DNA of 5,099 nt, taken from the NCBI GenBank assembly GCA_937863945.1, contig CALMIB010000048.1, positions 1-5,099 of the forward strand, given 5' to 3'. This DNA is from an uncultured Longilinea sp. GTDB taxonomy: Bacteria > Chloroflexota > Anaerolineae > Anaerolineales > Anaerolineaceae. Within the stretch, counting starts at the first letter, position 1. Each line of letters begins with the position of its first letter. The notes under the pieces were generated by a model. The model was not told the DNA's origin, did no database searches, and was given only the letters and a program-made list of their open reading frames with translations. This document shows, piece after piece, positions 4,654 to 5,099 of this stretch. The position numbers and the translations under genes were made by a program.

Positions 4654-4914
4654 ATGGACGTCATCAAAGTCAAAGCAAACTCCCGCACTGCCGCTGTCGC
4701 GGGGGCAATCGCCGGGGTGGTACGTGAACACAAACGGGCCGAAGTTCAGGCCATCGGGGCCGGCGCGGTCAACCAGGCCGTCAAGGCGATGGTGCTGGCC
4801 AAGGGCTATCTGGCGGAGGATGGCATTGCGGTGGTGTGCATCCCCGAGTTCGTGGACGTGGATATCGAGGGGAAGACCCGCACGGCCATCAAGCTGATCG
4901 TCGAACCGCGCTGA
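4654..4914 (+). CDS. spoVS: SpoVS family protein (Alba-like nucleic-acid-binding fold)
   Basis: 86 residues, the same length as Bacillus subtilis SpoVS, and close to it from end to end: MDVIKVKANS start, the AEVQAIGAGAVNQAVKA block (29-45), VVCIPEF (60-66) and the diagnostic ending TRTAIKLIVEPR (75-86). SpoVS affects spore septation and coat assembly in Bacillus, but it is widespread in bacteria that do not sporulate, including Thermus, Deinococcus and Chloroflexota. Its fold is related to Alba nucleic-acid-binding proteins, so a chromosome- or RNA-associated regulatory role is likely. The ATG at 4654 is chosen because GGGAGG (4641-4646) sits 7 nt upstream and this start gives the family length; an in-frame ATG at 4609 has no ribosome site. 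It is probably monocistronic, with a terminator 40 bp downstream, and lies directly beside the presumed origin. Confidence 0.96.
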   Translation: MDVIKVKANSRTAAVAGAIAGVVREHKRAEVQAIGAGAVNQAVKAMVLAKGYLAEDGIAVVCIPEFVDVDIEGKTRTAIKLIVEPR

Positions 4915-4953
4915 AGACTGCCCTGCCGTTACAATTGATACGGACCTGTCACT

Positions 4954-4988
4954 CACAAGGCTGCCGTGGTGCCGCCTTGTGCGTTTTT
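4954..4988 (+). terminator. Rho-independent terminator of spoVS
   Basis: CACAAGGC (4954-4961) pairs with GCCTTGTG (4974-4981) in a perfect 8-bp stem with a 12-nt loop, followed by CG and five T residues (4984-4988). It starts 40 bp after the spoVS stop codon. Confidence 0.85.
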
Positions 4989-4998
4989 AACGACGGTT

Positions 4999-5092
4999 GT
5001 GCCCCTGCCGGTATTTCGGGCCGGGGATGAGATGTAGGGGCACGGCGGCAAGGATGAAATCAACGTTGACATAAGCGGATTAGCTGTGCCCT
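4999..5092. repeat. Inverted GTGCCCCT-type intergenic repeat
   Basis: GTGCCCCT at 4999-5006 is exactly complementary to AGGGGCAC at 5036-5043, with CCGG/CCGG (5008-5011, 5021-5024) inside the loop. A third, slightly shorter copy, GTGCCCT, is at 5086-5092. Each copy sits in similar context (TTGTGCCCCTGCCGG, TAGGGGCACGGC, CTGTGCCCTGTACCGG). This looks like a dispersed palindromic element of the kind built around TAGGGGCACGGC. No gene is visible from 4989 to the window end. Confidence 0.45.
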
Positions 5093-5099
5093 GTACCGG

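Noticed and set aside
4564..4956. 130-codon minus-strand frame opposite spoVS
   Set aside because: Antisense to a full-length, family-matching SpoVS gene.
5066..5071. TTGACA as a promoter -35 near the right edge
   Set aside because: No acceptable -10 hexamer follows at 16-18 bp, and the window ends before any downstream gene can be seen.

Overview
The window is GC-rich chromosomal DNA from what looks like a free-living bacterium. No tRNA, rRNA, CRISPR array, transposase or phage gene is visible. The combination of a SpoVS gene, a Thr/Pro-linker lipoprotein built from FKBP domains, and a secreted FnIII/PPC-type protein ending in an 'FLPVV' tail suggests a Chloroflexota member, perhaps Anaerolineae-like. 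That assignment is inference from gene style, not proof.

Layout. Positions 2-796 (+) hold the 3' end of a large secreted or surface protein with an Ig-like remnant, an FnIII-like domain and a PPC-type beta-sandwich. It converges on a two-gene minus-strand unit (2065 to 942) of short-chain CHR (chromate transporter family) halves that overlap by ATGA. At 2122-2397 (+) is a DUF1801 gene that has lost its N-terminus. After about 190 bp with only a small AT-rich repeat comes a strong minus-strand terminator (2586-2625). It closes a well-preserved gene for a three-domain FKBP-type peptidyl-prolyl isomerase lipoprotein (3907 to 2648).

The most important element is the roughly 745 bp between the FKBP gene and spoVS. 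It has the architecture of a chromosomal replication origin. There are five perfect DnaA boxes (three as TGTGGATAA at 20-21 bp spacing, two as TTATCCACA) and two one-mismatch boxes. The box pair at 4436-4452 is followed by a 4-nt spacer (GCCT) and then CTA CTA TTA A CTA CTA, which is the DnaA-box/spacer/DnaA-trio layout of the basal unwinding system known from Bacillus subtilis. A stretch of about 32% GC (4441-4560) follows, in a window that is otherwise roughly 60-65% GC. A phased A/T-tract block and a 12-bp inverted repeat flank the left side.

To the right, spoVS (4654-4914, +) encodes a full-length 86-residue Alba-like SpoVS protein with a good Shine-Dalgarno and a rho-independent terminator. 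Its best promoter candidate has a DnaA-box-like site in the -35/-10 spacer. The right edge (4999-5099) holds inverted copies of a GTGCCCCT-type intergenic repeat.

The major genes either side of the presumed origin (FKBP and the CHR pair leftward, spoVS rightward) are transcribed away from it, as expected for replication-codirectional genes. dnaA and dnaN are not in the window.
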